Shown here: positions 37,601 through 50,229 of the stretch, in pieces
How positions within the stretch are numbered: the stretch's first letter is position 1
Layout of the letters: every line of letters starts with the position of its first letter
Assembly (NCBI GenBank): GCA_026724425.1
Contig: JAIUCV010000022.1
Span: 10,044,696 to 10,108,695 of the forward strand
From: Erythrophleum ivorense
Taxonomy: Eukaryota > Streptophyta > Magnoliopsida > Fabales > Fabaceae
Length of the DNA stretch: 64,000 bases
Direction of reading: 5' to 3'
The notes under the pieces: model-generated
Database searches by the model: none
What the model was told of the DNA's origin: nothing
Seen by the model: the letters and a program-made list of their open reading frames with translations, nothing else
Position numbers and translations under genes: made by a program

Positions 37601-40600
37601 ATCTTGATAAGTTTTCTTCCTCTAAATGTCTTTTTTAGAATTTGGATTTGGGGAAAAAGATTAACAATGCTAAAGGGAACGAGGGTCTATACCGGATCAA
37701 GGTTAATAACAACGTCACTCATACCTACCAAGTGACTACACCTATAAACAACTTAGACTGCACTATTATGTTATGGCACCAATGATTGAGACACCCAAAT
37801 TTTATGTAATTGGCTAACACGCTTACCATACTATTTATTAATAAAAGTCCAAAAAAATTTTGATGCGAGATTTATCAATTATCCAAACACAGCAGTTACA
37901 CTTATCCCAGTCATATTTACAAACCATCACATTCTTTTTCTTTGATTCCTAGTGATATCTAAGGACCATCCCATATTCAAAATTTAATTGGTGCCTCTTG
38001 GTTCCTTTCCTTCATTGAGAATCACATTTGTATCACTTGGGTTTTTCTAATGAAAGATAAGTCTGAAACTGCCTCCATTGTCCACAACATTCATTCAATG
38101 ATTCAAAATCAATTTTAGACAACAATTCAAATCTTTTGAACTGATAATGCTAGGGACTATTTTAGCTTTGGCCCTTGAGAAATTTTTCTTCAAAAATGGT
38201 ATTGTTAACCAAAGTTCCTATGCTTAGACTCCTTAACAAAATGGTATAGTTGAGAAGAAAAACAAACATCTTGTTGAAGTTGCTCAATCCTTCATGTTTA
38301 TAAATAATGTCCCTAAACAATACTAGGGTGAAGCCTATCTAGCTGTGACCTATCTTACCAACTGCATGCCCTCAAGGAATCTCAAATTTGACTCTCCTTG
38401 CCAAGTTCTCTTCAAAGCATTTCCCCAAATCCATATCCTCACCAACCTTCCTCTAAAAGTGTTTGGGTGTGTTGTATATGTTCATATCCCTCAACAACAA
38501 AGAAGTTAACTTGACCTAAAATTTGTAAAGTATGTTTTCCTTGTATATTCAATATCCAAAAGGTTACAAGTATTATTCTCCTCTCAAAAATTTTATACCT
38601 CCATGGATATTACCTTTCTAGAACAAGTGCCATACTACCCCAAAACTCATATTAAAGGGGAGGGTCCAACAATCAGGGAAGAGGAACATAAGTTTTAGGT
38701 CTATATCTCTCCTACACCCAAACCAATGCCAAGCTACCTACTTGAACCTAAGACTCCTAAAACTTTGAACCAAGGGGCTAGCAAAAATCTTAGGGTGTAT
38801 TCAAGCCATAACAAGCAAGTTGAGTAGAAGTTCACTATCCTAGAGCATTGCCTATCTGACCCAAGTCCATCTCTTGTAGACAACACACAAAGTAATCAAG
38901 GTAATGATGATTTTAAAGCCTCTACTAATCTTCCTCACCCTATTGCATAGAGAAAGGGAACTAGATCATGTACCCAACATCCCATCTCTCACTTTCAAAT
39001 AGTATAGAAGAAGCCCTCAAGCAACCTAAGTGGAGAAAGACTGTGAATGAAGTGCTCCAGGCTCTTAAAAAGAATGGCATATGGCAACTCACTCAAAGAC
39101 CTCAAGGGAAACAACCCATGGCTTGGAAATGGGTGTTCAATGGGAAATACAAGGCTGATGGCAGTGTTGAAAGGTACAAAGTGAGATTAGCTGCAAAAGG
39201 CTTCACCTAAGCACATGGAAATGATCTACTCTTGCAGCAAAGCTAAATACAATCTGGTTACTTTTGTCTATAGTAGCTAATTTGGATTGAGAGCTTCATC
39301 AGCTTGCATTGTTATCAAAACCAGATTAAAATTGGTTGAACTGATAAATAACTGGTGAACCGGCCATTAAACCAATTCAGTTGACCTATAAACCAACTTG
39401 CAAAAAAATCGATCAAAAACCAGCCAAACTAATAAAAAACTGCTAAAAACCAAACCAGTTTAAAATTCAACTAATTTTAAATTTTTATTTCTTAGACTCT
39501 TTCTTATTTCATTTTGGACATATCTAAAAAAATTAAAAATAGAAGACAATAAGGAAAAGAATGGGTTGAAACAAAGAGAAATTTAAAGAAAAGAAATATA
39601 AGAAACAAAGAGCGTGTACTTGACCATTTTTAGTAATTGTCCTCCATCATACTCCATTTCCTAATAGCATCTTTATCAGATATCATGGTATTTGGCTAAA
39701 ATTACTCCTTTCTCTCCATCAATATTTAAAATTAATAATTAATAATATTTAAAATTTTGTTAATATTTATTTGTTATATTAGAATTTTAAAAATATATAT
39801 TTAATTATCATCAATTTAATCATATTTCAACCACAATCAAACCAATGAATCATGAATTAGTACCTCTATCGATTCAATGGCCAATTTGGTTTTAAAAACA
39901 TTGTCAGCTTGATGTCAAGAATCCATTCCTCAATAGGTACTTAAATGAGGAAGTTTGCATGGATATACCTTTGTTTGAAAATTTTCAACAATGCATGGTT
40001 TAAAAGGTTTACTAAGGTAATCAAGCAACTTGAGTTCACACAAGGGCAGATAGATTACACCATTTTCATCAAAGCATCATGTGGTAAGATCATTGCTCTC
40101 ATTGTTTATGTATACAACATTATTGTAATTGGGAACAATGAAGAAGTCACTCATCTCAAGAGAGTCCTAAGCAAGGACTTTGATACTTTCTAGGTATGGA
40201 AGTGGCTTAGTCTACCAAAAGGATTTTGATATCCTAAAGGAAATATACCCTCAATTTGCTAAGGGAGAGCAGTATACTTGGTAGTAAGCCAACTAATACT
40301 TCTATGGATCCACCAAACAAAACTGAGACAAGAGAAAATCCTACCTTGGTTGATAAAGGGATATACCAAAGACTGGTAGGGAAATTGATATATATCTTTG
40401 CCATACTAAACCAAATTTCAACTTCGCAATGAGTGTGACAAGCCAGTTTATGAATAGTCTTACTGAAAAATACCTAGAAGCATTAAACCAAATCCTCCGA
40501 TACTTAAAAATGACACCAAGAAAGGGGTTGTTTTTCAAGAAAGGAACCGCAGGAGCATAGAAGTGTTCTCTAATGCAAATTGGGTTAGATCTCCCACTAA

Positions 40601-43600
40601 TAGACAATCAACCTTAGGGTATTGTACCTATGTCTGAGGTAACCTTGTTATTTGGAGGAGCAAGAAGCAATCAATTGTAACCTAAACCAACACTAAAACA
40701 AGATTTTAGGCCATGGCTCATGGAATCTATGAAGGTATATGATTAAAAAGGCTCCTTGAAAAGCTTCAATTTCCTACTTTAGCATTCATGAAATTATTAT
40801 GACAACTGAGCAGCAATAAGCATTGCAAAGAACCTAGTTTATTATGATAGAACCAAACATGTTAAAATTAATCAGTATTTTATCAAAGAAAAAATAAAAA
40901 AGGAAATCATTGAGGTGACTTATACACCCGCTCATCAACAAACAACTGACGTTCTAACCAAAGCTATTCCAAGAAGTCAGTTTGATGTTCACTTATCTAA
41001 GCCGAGCATGATTAACATATACTCCCTAACCTGACAAGGAGTGTGAAATTCCTATTTTCTTTTTATTTATTTTTCTTTTTAGGTTTCTTGTAAATAACCT
41101 TATTCCTAGGGACACTATTGTAAATTTTCTCTAGCTCTAGGTCTATAAATAGTTGAGCCCATTACTTGTAAAATCACCAAGAAGTATTCATTCAAAAGAT
41201 TGAATACATTTTTCAACTCTTTCTCTGTCCTTCCCTTTGTCTACAAACCTTTGTTGAGTTATTGCTTGTCACAAGACTTGGAGGAATCTCCATGTACACT
41301 TCTTCCTCTAAATCTCCATTTAGGGAGGGATTTTTAATGTAACCAATGTAGGGGCCAGTCCAAAATTTGTTGCAAGAGAAAGCAGTATTTTTATGGTGTT
41401 AAACTTTGCAATAGGTGCAAAAGTTCCTTGACAGTTAATGCCATAAATTTGGATGAAACCTCTGGCAACAAATTTGGCCTTACCCATTCAGATTGTATTT
41501 AATGATAAACACCAACTTATAGCCCACTGTAGTCTTGCCTAGGGGAAGGTTAGTTATCTTACATGTCCTATTCTTTTCTGAGGCATCTAATTCTTTTTGG
41601 ATGGCTGATCTCCACTTTGGTTCTTCTACTGCATTAGAGAAGTTCTCAAGCAGATTTTCAACAAATACACTAGTCACAAATGCTTGTAAGCTTGTTGATA
41701 ATCTATCATAAGGGATGAATTGACTAATAGGGTGTTGAATGCAAGACCTTACCCATTTTCTTAATGCAACTAGCATGTCCAACTCCTCAAAACTTAGTAG
41801 GGGCTTTGTTCAGGAATATTGCAGGTTTCTTCAGCTACTTGGCGCTATTCAGCCTCCAACTACATTTTTTTTTTCCTTCTAGAATATACCAAAACCTCTT
41901 CCTATGGATTAGCATCAAGGTAGTCCACCTCGGATTCATTGTCCTAGGCAACGCTTCCAATGTCTTTGGTACTAGTTTCAATGGTTGTTGTGCTGTTTGG
42001 TTCAACAGTTTCAAGTTCAGCTTCAGGGGCTTCCTAAAGGGACAAGAGTTTCAGGTTTAGGTCCAAGGCTTCTTAAACGGTAGGTGCCAGTGCTGATTTC
42101 AAGGTTGTTGTCACTATGTAAAAACAACCATTCACCATTAAAACTCTCCCCCCAAATGCGTGTTAGATAGAAAGGCCGATTTTTGAAAAAGTTACATTCA
42201 TAGTGACATAAAATTTCTTCAAGGTTGGAGAATAGCATTGGTAGCCCTTTTGAGTAAGGGAATATCCAAAGAAGATACATTTGATACACATGGGTCAAGT
42301 TTCCTCCCATGATTATTATGGACAAATGTGGTACACCTGAAAACCTTATGGTTGTCATAAAACCTATGTTTGGATAGGTTTCAAGGAGTTTTTTTAGAGG
42401 GAGTTTTTTCAGAGGACTTTTGAGGTTGAGGGATTTCAATGGCATTCTATTGATTAAATAAGCTGCTTTAAGGACAGCTTCCCCCCAAAGGAAGTGAGGA
42501 AATTAGAGGTAAGCATGATAGCTCTTGCAACCTCAAGAAGGTGCCATTTTTTCCATTTAGAAATCCCATTTTGCTAAGGTGCATTAACACATGAACTTTG
42601 ATGTAGGATTCCATTGTTGTCAAGATATTATTCAAGTATGGAACTAAAGTATTCTTTGACATTATCAGTTCTAAAAATTTTGATGTTGGTTTTACACTGA
42701 TTTTGAACCAAAGTATGGAAAGTTTTGAATATGTGTGCAATTTCTAATTTTTCTTTCATGAGGAAAACCCAAATGTGACATGTTACAAACCACCTTGCAC
42801 CTCTCAATGTTTTTATTTTAGAAAGACCGCATATGTCACTATGTATAATGGTAAAAGGTTGAGTAGGTTTGTTGTGCAAAGGATAATATTGTTTAACATG
42901 CTTGAAAAGTTGACAAATTTCACATTGGGAAAACAACTTTTATTGATCAAATTTGGAGACATTTGTTGTATATAGCAAAAATTTGAGTGGCCTAACCTAT
43001 AATGTCATGACATAAAATTTTCATTTGTTGAAGTACAAGTAAAAACAACTTTATTATCTTCCCTTTCGGATCCATTGAGGTAGTATGGCCCATCACATTC
43101 CTTAGCATTGTCAATCTCCTTCCCCAATTCTAAGTCCCAGAAATCACACCCATTTGAGTAAAAATTAGTAATGCACCTTTGATCTTGTGCAAGTTTACTA
43201 ATGGACAAGAAGTTACAAGTCAACTTAGGAACCCAAAAAAGGAAAAAAAAAAAACCTTTAACACCAAGGTATCTAAAATTGTGACAGTGCCAGTTCCTCA
43301 GACTTTTGTGAAAGTCCCATAAGCTATTTGAATGGTTAAATTCTGTTAGAAAGATTCAAAATTATCTAGTAGAGAAGCATTACCAGACAAATGGTATATA
43401 GCTCCAGAATCCATGTATTTTGTTTTTGAACTTGAGTGCTCAAGCTATAGAGAATTTACCTAACTGAGCTAAATTCCCAGTTCCAACAACCTTTTCAAAA
43501 ATTGGCTGATTATGTTTGTTAAATATCCTCTTTATCAACTCCATCTCTTCTTTACTAAAGGTCGAGTTTTCAGGCTAAACCTTTTCCTCTCCAGCTACTT

Positions 43601-46600
43601 GTACCCTCTGTTTTCTGTCCTTGGCTTTGGCTTCCAATTGGCAAGATTCACATGCAACTTCCAGCACACATCCTTAGTGTGACCACTCTTATGGCAATGG
43701 TCACACCAAGGTCTTCCTTGCCTTTTTTCTTTTGAATTAGGTGCCGGACTTCCTCTAACAACCAAAGTAGAGGACTCAAGTGTAGATTGAACACTTCAAG
43801 TACCAAGTGTAAATTGCTTCCTACTTTCTTCCCACTTGACAACATAAAAACTTCATCTAGAGATGGCAGTGGTCAAGTCCCCATGATTCTTCCTCTCACT
43901 TCTTTAAAACTGGAGTTCAGGCCTAGGAGAAAATCTATGATTTTCTCCTTTTCAGCAATTCTCTTATAACATGCTGCATCATTGCTACAAGTCCATTGAT
44001 GAAACTCATACATGTCCAACTGCTGCCAATACTTTTCCAGGGAATTGTAGTACTGTGTGACATTCAACTCCCCTTGCTTTAGTTCTTGTAAAAAACCTTT
44101 AATTTGAAACAAGGTTACAGTGTTTTCCATAGAGGAATACATCTTTTTCACAGCATCCTGAATCTCCTTAGTAGCCTTGGAGAGGAGGTATGTCTTGCTT
44201 ATCTCCAATGTCATGGAATTTACAAGCCACAACATCACCATATTATTCTTCACAAGCCAAGATTCATACTTTGAATCTATTTCACTCCGCTGTGTAATTG
44301 CTCCAGTAAGGTACTTCTCCTTCCTCCTACCTCTAATAAGCATTAAGACATTCTGTGACCACAGTAGATAATTGCTACCATTGAAACGGTGGCCTATAAT
44401 CATCTGAGGGGGTTTTCGATGGTCATAGGCGGAGCAGAACCAAAATTGGATGTGTTTGGCTGAGCCGAAGTGGTCAACTCAAAGGAGGTGCACATGGAGC
44501 TGACATTCATAGCTCTCATGGACCCAAAGGAGATCATGTTTCTGGGGACGGCCCTGATTCGGCTCTGATATCATGAGGAAAACCAGAAACTTTGAGAAAT
44601 TCTCATATATTCATTAGAGAAGACAGCAGCCAAAATAGATAGGATTGGCAGTAACAACCCTACTATTCAAATCCCAAATAAAAGGGAAATAGAATCAGCA
44701 AGATAATAGGAAACAAAACCAGTGCATAATCACTGAGAATAAAAAAGAAATAAAGGATAAAATAAAAACCTCCTAAAATAGAGAAGTAACTTGATCAACA
44801 CATCAGAAACATGCAACCCAAGTACAGCGCACTCCAACACAAAAGAAGATATACATTTACTAGAGCTGAAGCTAAATACAAACTTACACCATGTGCTCTT
44901 TTACATTAAATTGAGTAATTTAGTCCTTAGGGTTATTTTCAAGTTGAATAAGAGTACTAATTAAAAAACTAACATGCTCTTTTAGAAAATGCAGATTTGA
45001 ACATAATAATAAATAAATGAATAAATGCTATACTAATTACTAAAAGTTTAAAGGCAAAAAGGGTTGATCTGCATTTAAACTTCCATTGTCATCATGAATG
45101 ACAAGTTTATCCATTCAAGATTAAATTAAGTCCGCAAAGGAAAGGAACCACTTACCAATTATTTCGTTGTCTTACTATGTATATAAAAGCAGTTATAAGA
45201 CCATTTCCTTCTTTATCCAGCTTATAAATTATTGGGGTTTCCAAAATCTTTGCTTTTCTAAACTTAGCTTTCATTTTGCTCAATTATTTCATCTGATTTC
45301 CATCTTGACATCCTTCTCAACCACTACTTGTCACCTGTTAAAAAAGCTTCTGCTTTTGACCAATAGAGACATTATGCTTCTCATAGTGTTTTCATAATCA
45401 CATAAGCCAGTCTTTTAATTATTATTTAAACATGAATACTGATTAGCCTATGAAAGAAAACCATCCCTATGTTTCTATTAGTTGGGCTAAATTAATCAAA
45501 CATGAAGGTGGTAAAATGAACTAGCTGTACCTTTAACTACTAAAGAAATTGTAATTTCCAGTATTTTCATCATAAAAATTATTTTCTTTTCATTCAACAA
45601 CTATCATATCAAGTTATATTATTTTAATGCTAACAGTAAAAATTAATCATTTTGATCTTCAAAATATGATATTTAACTAGTATAATTTTCAGTAACATTT
45701 GATACATTATTTTTTTACCCTTCGCAGAGTAATAAAAGAAACATGGAAAGCACACCTGGAGGATCCACACTGAAGACAAGCAGATTACGCAAATCCTGCC
45801 TAATTGGGTTTGACAAATCTTCAGAAGAGACTGACCATGGCAAAGGTGGCAAGCATGCTAGCACTTGTGAAGAGAATGGCCTTGAATTTATATCATTTTC
45901 AATCAAAACTACCTACGTTGTACAAAAATCAGAAAAATTCCATATGATTAAAATGGTTTAGTGGATAAACAAAGTAACAGACACGTGCGCATTGCATAGA
46001 GATATATGGAAATATGTTTGCAACTGCACATGTTGTGGGGGATTTGCAATTCTGTTTTCCTTCCAGCTAATGAAGTCATCAGCAGAGAGCAAATCAGTGA
46101 AGTCAAATGCATAGAGCTTAACCTAACTTGAGATTTAGTCAAGTGACTGAGAGGATGAGTTAAGTTTTCACAAGTCAGAGGTTTAAAGTCTTGCCAGGTC
46201 AAAAAGCGTAAGGCAATGACATGAAGGAGATGAAAGAAATCTTCGTACTAACTTCTTCAAAAACATTATAATACTTAATCATACAGTGACAGACAATCAT
46301 CTTTTCCCATTCTCCATATAATGAGAGGAAAAAAGAAGCATGCAAATCCAATATTGCATACCTCGCTCTCAGTATCTCGATCACCTATCTCTCCTATAGT
46401 TCGCACGTAATGGCCCGATGGATATCGAGATTGACAATCCCAAGAATCAACTGTCACGATAATCCTCTTGTCTAAAAGGTTGTCAAGCTGACGGGTTTGG
46501 ATTCGAATTTTGGGTATTCTGCGATCTTTGGACACAAATAAGGCATGGGCAACACCAGCCCTCCCTGCAGGCATAGGCATTGGCTCCAAAGATCCACAAT

Positions 46601-49600
46601 AACTGTAAAGGCAATGTAAATATATCAAACAACATAACACCTAGCTTTAAAAAATGGAATAAGCAGACCCACGTTGACAAATTAACAAGATTTAACATTT
46701 AAAGAACAAACATGATTAACATGAAATCTATGCACAGCTTTGTTCTTGATGACATGTAATATTTTCTTCTTTTATTTTTCACTTTACATGGCTCACCTAA
46801 AGTTTGCTTAAGTATGAGGGCCTTCAACAATCTGGTTTTTAATAGGAATATCAAATGCCAAATAAATATAGATAGGAGTCAAAATATTAGCTACTAAACT
46901 GAATTTATAACATGAACAATTCACATTTGATGACAATTTCAAAATATACTAATGAGAAAATGGCGTTACATACAGCTAAATGTTTTCCTTGTACGTATGT
47001 GGTTGTTTGAGACAAACTCTACCTATGACGAGTTTTGATGTAAATTATTTTTCATAGCCGGTCCCAAATCCAAAAAAAGAGGAGGATTGTGTTAGACAAT
47101 CAACAACCAACGTAAAACTTTGTCGAACCTTTATAACATGGACAATCGATGTATTAGACGTAATGCTAGGTCATTGCCCTGAAATAACATGCTATATAGC
47201 TCGAGTACAGTGACAAATGAGCAAAAGCCGTTGCATCGACACCTGGGTGTAGTGAAAAATAAGCAAGGATTCCCACATTTTCGTAAACGAATGTGGGTAA
47301 AGAAGTTAGTTCACGATAGTAAGATTCGTTTTAGAACTTAGAATATAAGTACACTTACGGGTAAGTCAATGAAAATAGTAGATATTATAATTAGAAGGAG
47401 AATTAATTTTATGTATTTACAAGAAACTAAATGGAAAGGAAAAAAAGCAAAAGAATTAAACACTTCAGGTTTTAAACTTTAGTACACTGGTAAAACTAAA
47501 TATAGAAATGGGGTAGGTATAATTGTAAATAAGTTTTGGAAAAATGTCATAGTAGATGTAAAAAGGTTAGGAGATAAAATCATTGCATTAAAGTTTGTAG
47601 TAGAAAAGGAAATCTTTAATGTTATTAGTATTTATGCATCACAGGTAGGATTAAAAGAATATCACAAGGTAAAATTTTGGGAGGACTTAAAATGTTTAAT
47701 TCAGAAAATACCATTAGGAGAAAATATTCTTCTAGGAGGGGATCTAAATGGTCATGTGAGAAGTGTATCTTCAGGTTACAAGGGTGTTCATGGAGGTCAT
47801 GGCATAGGAGAAACAAATGCAAAGGGTAAAACTATTTTAGATTTTTCATTAGTGTTCAATCTTATATTAGCTAAGACTTGTTTTAAAAAGCGTAAGGAAC
47901 ATCTTATCATGTACAAAAGTGGAAGGATATGTTCTCAAATTGATTTCTTTCTTATAAAAAAATCAGATAAAAAACTTTGCATGGATTGTAAAGTTATACC
48001 TGGAGAAAGTTTAACTACTCAGCATAGAGTTTCAGTTATGGATGTACGAGTTAAGAGGAGAGTAAAAAGCAAAGGCGATGATAGAGTGTTAAGGACTAAG
48101 TGGTGGCAACTAAAGGAAGAAAAAAAAAAAAAAGAATTTACAGAGACTGATTGTGGAAGAAGAACCTTGGAAAATACAAGGAAGTGCTAACGATATGTGA
48201 AGTGAAATGGAATGGCTAAAGAGATTAGGAAGGTGGCAAAGGAAATATTAGGTGAATCAAAAGGTCTGACATAGGGATAAAGAATCTTGGTGGTGAAATG
48301 TAAGCGTGCAAGATAAGGTTAAAGTTAAAAGGAAATGTTATAAAGTATGATCGTTATGTAAGAGTGATGAAAATTGGAAAAAATATAAGATAGCTAAGAT
48401 AGACACTAAGAAGACAGTGTGCAAAGCAAGAATGAGGGCATTCGATGGGTTATACCAATCTTTAGGTACTAAAGTTAGAGAAAGACGCATTTACAAGTTA
48501 GCTAAAAGTAGGAAAAGAAAGACAAAAGACGTGAACCAAATGAAATGCATTAAGGATGAAGAAGAGAAAGTTTTGGTCACAGAACAAGATATCAGAAAAC
48601 GATGGAAGGGTTATTTTCATAGGCTTTTTAATAAAGAGCACGAGATTTTATTACAATCAGATAGGTTAAACATTAAAAAAAAGGATCAAAATTATACTTT
48701 TTATCGTAAGATTCGTGAGTCAGAGGTAAAAGAAGCATTAAAGCAAATGGAGAGTGACAGAGCAGTTGGATTGGATAATATACCTCTTAAAGTATAAAAG
48801 GGTTTAGGAGTGAAAGGTATAAATTAACTCATAAAGTTATTTAATAAAATTATGAGATCTAAGAGAATGCAAAACGAGTGGAGGAGAAGTACTTTAATTC
48901 CTATTTATAAGAGTAAAGGGGACATTCAAAAGTGTGCAAATTATAGAGAAATTAAGTTCATGAGCCACACTATAAAATTATAGGAAAGAGTAAGTGAGCA
49001 AAGGTTAAAGAAAGAGACCCAAGTTAAAGAGAATCAATTTGGTTTTATGCCAGGAAGGTCAACTATGGAAGCAATATACTTATTGCGAACATTAATGGAG
49101 AGATATCGAGAGAATCAACAAGATTTACACATAGTGTTTATCAATTTGGAAAAAGCTTATGATAGGTGCCAAGAAAGGTTCTATAAAAGGCATTGGAGAA
49201 AAAAAGAATTCGTATAGTTTATATTCGAGCAATCCAAGATATGTATGATGAAGCTACAACTAGTGTAGTAACTAAAGGTAGACCTACAGAAGATTTTCCG
49301 ATAACTAATGGTCTACATCAAGGGTCAACTATGAGCCTTTATCTTTTTACTTTAGTCTTAAATATGCTTACTGAACATATCCAAGAGCCAATGTCACGGT
49401 ATATGCTTTTTGCAGATAATATTGTCTTAGTTGAAAAATCGAAAGCGAAAATGAATGAGAAATTGGAGAGCTAAAAATTAACTTTGGAAGGTCATGGATT
49501 TCGTTTTAAGTAGAAATAAAACGAAATATATGGAGTATAAGTTTAGTAAGAGACACACTACTTCTAGCACAGAAGTAAAAATTAAAGAACATATCATACC

Positions 49601-50195
49601 ATAAGTCACACGATTTAAATATCTTGGATCCATCATACAATATAATAGAAAAATAGAAGAAGACGTAAAACATAGGATTCAAGCGGGGTGGATGAAGTGG
49701 AGGAGTGTTTCGGGTGTTATTTGTAATAGAAGAGTACCACTCAAACTTAAGGGTAAATTCTACCGCACAATTATAAGACCTGCAATGTTGTATGGAACCG
49801 AGTGTTTGGTAATAAAAAGTCAACAAGAGAATAAGTTCAATATTGCAGATATGAGAATGTTGTGTTGGATGAGTGGATACACTAGACAAGATAGGATTAG
49901 AAATGAATGCATTAAAGAGAAGGTAGAAGTCGTACCTATTGTGAAAAAGATTGTAGAATCAAGACTTAGATGGTTTGGTTATATTGGGAGGAGACTTATA
50001 GAAGACTCAGTTATGAGAGTAAATGAGATGGAGAATAGTCCAATAATTAGAGATAGAGGAAGACCAAAAAAAATTATATGAAAAATTATTAAGAGAGATT
50101 TAGATTTAAATGATTTGTCTAAAAATATGATTTACGATAGATTTTTATAGCGTCGATTGATCTATGTAGCCGACCCCACTTAGTGAGAAAAAGCT

Positions 50196-50229
<34 letters not shown>

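Larger units (their letters stand above)
35699..41243 (+). mobile_element. inner Ty1/copia retrotransposon inserted in the outer one
   Basis: The element spans 35704-41238 (5535 bp) with LTRs at 35704-35902 and 41042-41238 and a perfect 5-bp duplication GTCTA (35699-35703, 41239-41243). A primer site (TTATATCAGAGC, 10 of 12 to the tRNA-Met type) follows the 5' LTR, and a purine-rich CAAGGAG precedes the 3' LTR. Coding remains in order: gag (36400-37150), protease/integrase (37390-38600), RT (38968-40260) and RNase H (about 40600-41030), all with many stops. A hAT-like MITE sits inside its RT at 39307-39903. Confidence 0.9.
34306..44839 (-). mobile_element. outer Ty1/copia retrotransposon in intron 10 of RRP44A, split by another copia
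   Basis: Both LTRs are present: 5' LTR at 44839-44574 and 3' LTR at 34580-34306 (about 90% alike by eye). Directly inside the 5' LTR is a tRNA-Met primer site, TGATATCAGAGCC on the minus strand (44573-44561). Directly inside the 3' LTR is a purine tract (AAGGAGGAG). Order on the minus strand: gag (44403), zinc knuckle (about 43700), integrase (43223-42445), RT (41782-41300), interruption, then RT end and RNase H (about 35698-34729). Without the insertion it is about 4994 bp. Flanks TAAAC and CAAAA are not a clear duplication. Same strand as the host gene, so its poly(A) signal could act in the intron. Confidence 0.9.

Noticed and set aside
36400..41000. possible functional copia genes
   Set aside because: Many stops, YVDD changed to YVYN, knuckle damaged, MITE insertion; only remnants.
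46110..46200. SINE-like box B (AGGTTTAAAGTC)
   Set aside because: Poor match to the consensus and no convincing box A.
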